Part shown: piece by piece, positions 6,802 to 7,597 of the stretch
Layout of the letters: each line of letters opens with the position of its first letter
Numbering within the stretch: the first letter of the stretch is position 1
NCBI GenBank assembly: GCA_007130345.1
Contig: SLSP01000448.1
Location: forward strand, 1-7,597
DNA length: 7,597 nt
From: Thermoflexales bacterium
GTDB lineage: Bacteria; Chloroflexota; Anaerolineae; B4-G1; SLSP01
Direction of reading: 5' to 3'
Made by a program: the position numbers and the translations under genes
Notes under the pieces: model-generated
Told to the model about the DNA's origin: nothing
What the model saw: the letters and a program-made list of their open reading frames with translations, nothing else
Databases searched by the model: none

Positions 6802-6829
6802 GACAAAAAAAACACGCAATACGCAACAC
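6786..6829 (+). other. 17-bp stem-loop formed by heptamer repeats and their inverted copy
   Basis: The left arm GTGTTGCGTGTTGCGTG (6786-6802) pairs with CACGCAATACGCAACAC (6813-6829) over 17 positions with one G-U wobble, around a 10-nt A-rich loop (6803-6812, eight A in a row). It lies between the trans-sulfuration stop and the ribosome binding site of the lipid-kinase gene. No T-tract follows the right arm, so it is not a canonical intrinsic terminator. It may still attenuate or insulate transcription, or protect the upstream mRNA 3' end. That role is inference. Confidence 0.75.
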
Positions 6830-6855
6830 AACCCCTTGTTTTCGGAGATGACCCT

Positions 6856-7566
6856 ATGACCACCAACGACATCATCGGATTAGTCGCATCTTATCTCTAC
6901 GCCTTCGGGCTGCTGTTTGCCGTCGAGGGCCTCGGTAAGCGGTTCCGGTGGCCCCACTTCCTCACCCGCAAGCTGATCCACATCGGCGCGGGGATGTGGA
7001 TTTGGGGCATCCTGGCGCTCTTCGACCACGCGCGCTACGGCATCATCCCCTTCGCCACGTTCATCGTCCTCAACTACATCTTCTATCGCCAACAGCTCTT
7101 CCAGGCGATGGACGACGAGGCTTCAACGCCGGGGACAGTCTACTTCGCGCTTTCCATCACGCTGCTCTTTGCCCTACTCTGGCGGACGGACGGCAGCGTG
7201 GATCGCGTCCCCCTCGCGGCGGCGGCGGTGATGGCGCTGACCTGGGGCGACGGGATGGCGAGCATCGTCGGGCGGTACGTGGGCCGGCACACGTACACCG
7301 TCCTGGGCCACACCCGCACCTGGGAAGGCTCCGCCGCGATGCTCGGATTCAGCTTCTGCGCCATCGGCCTGACGCTGACCTTGCTCCCCGGTTCCGCGCT
7401 CAGCCCGCACAGCGTGGCCCTCGCGCCCGGCGCGCTTCTGTTAAGCAGCGCCGTCGGTGCCATCGTCGCCACCGCCGCCGAGGCCGTCTCCCCGGCGGGG
7501 ACGGACAACCTCAGCGTGCCGCTGCTCACCGCGCTGGCGCTGTATGTGATCGGGGTCGTGGTGTGA
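6856..7566 (+). CDS. Multispanning membrane phytol/dolichol kinase-like protein (CTP-dependent polyprenol kinase superfamily)
   Basis: This 236-residue, strongly hydrophobic protein has about seven or eight membrane segments (for example near 5-24, 40-57, 60-78, 95-110, 119-130, 162-178, 185-206 and 219-236). Family motifs are visible: RKLIHIG (38-44), WGDGMASIVGRYVGR (D132), RTWEGS (154-159), and an acidic stretch ending in TDNLSVPL (216-223). Together these mark the VTE5/FOLK phytol kinase and SEC59 dolichol kinase superfamily, which phosphorylates isoprenoid alcohols such as phytol or farnesol within the membrane, usually from CTP. The reading frame stays open upstream to 6412, but that extension is Arg-rich shadow sequence inside the PLP gene. 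GGAG (6844-6847), 8 nt before the ATG at 6856, fixes the start. In a phototroph it could salvage phytol from chlorophyll; elsewhere it may act on other polyprenols or lipids. The exact substrate cannot be read here. Confidence 0.88.
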   Translation: MTTNDIIGLVASYLYAFGLLFAVEGLGKRFRWPHFLTRKLIHIGAGMWIWGILALFDHARYGIIPFATFIVLNYIFYRQQLFQAMDDEASTPGTVYFALSITLLFALLWRTDGSVDRVPLAAAAVMALTWGDGMASIVGRYVGRHTYTVLGHTRTWEGSAAMLGFSFCAIGLTLTLLPGSALSPHSVALAPGALLLSSAVGAIVATAAEAVSPAGTDNLSVPLLTALALYVIGVVV

Positions 7567-7597
7567 GAGTCGCTCGGCTACCGCGTCGTCACCGTGA

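Noticed and set aside
6412..6855. N-terminal extension of the lipid-kinase frame into the trans-sulfuration gene
   Set aside because: The extension is Arg-rich shadow sequence, and a ribosome binding site (6844-6847) directly precedes the ATG at 6856, where the family-like sequence begins.
7563..7597. Start of another gene at a GTG overlapping the lipid-kinase stop (GTGA)
   Set aside because: Only 11 codons remain before the window ends and no upstream ribosome binding site is evident. The overlap is suggestive but cannot be supported.

Overview
The window looks like chromosomal DNA of a GC-rich bacterium, most likely a member of the Chloroflexota (Anaerolineae or a relative). That assignment is inference. 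It rests on the high GC content, the kinase with several PAS domains, and short gene gaps filled with heptameric repeats of the GTTGCGT and GACGTTT/CACGTTT type, which I recall from intergenic DNA of that phylum. All four convincing genes are on the + strand; the long antisense ORFs are shadows of GC-rich coding sequence.

Layout. Positions 1-183 are non-coding, with lower GC. They hold a perfect 13-bp inverted repeat and a plausible extended -10 promoter. Positions 184-3234 encode a membrane-anchored hybrid-sensor-like histidine kinase (TM hairpin, three PAS, GAF, PAS, HisKA, HATPase). Its stop codon overlaps by 4 bp (ATGA) the start of 3231-5474, a four-module protein: response-regulator receiver, HAD-IIB phosphatase, HerA/DUF87-type P-loop ATPase, and a C-terminal domain resembling DUF5752. 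After a 128-bp gap made largely of two heptamer arrays comes 5603-6769, a PLP enzyme of the Cys/Met trans-sulfuration family. An 86-bp gap with the same GTTGCGT heptamers and an arm that folds back on them leads to 6856-7566, a small multispanning membrane protein of the phytol/dolichol kinase type. The last 31 bases carry nothing I can assign.

How the genes work together. The kinase and the REC-HAD-ATPase protein are almost certainly a co-translated cognate pair. The phosphoacceptor His (H801) and Asp (D61) are both present, and no DNA-binding output domain is visible, so the output appears to be enzymatic and ATPase-driven rather than transcriptional. This pair is the most interesting item here. 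The trans-sulfuration enzyme and the lipid-alcohol kinase look like unrelated housekeeping or accessory metabolism, separated from the pair and from each other by repeat-bearing gaps.
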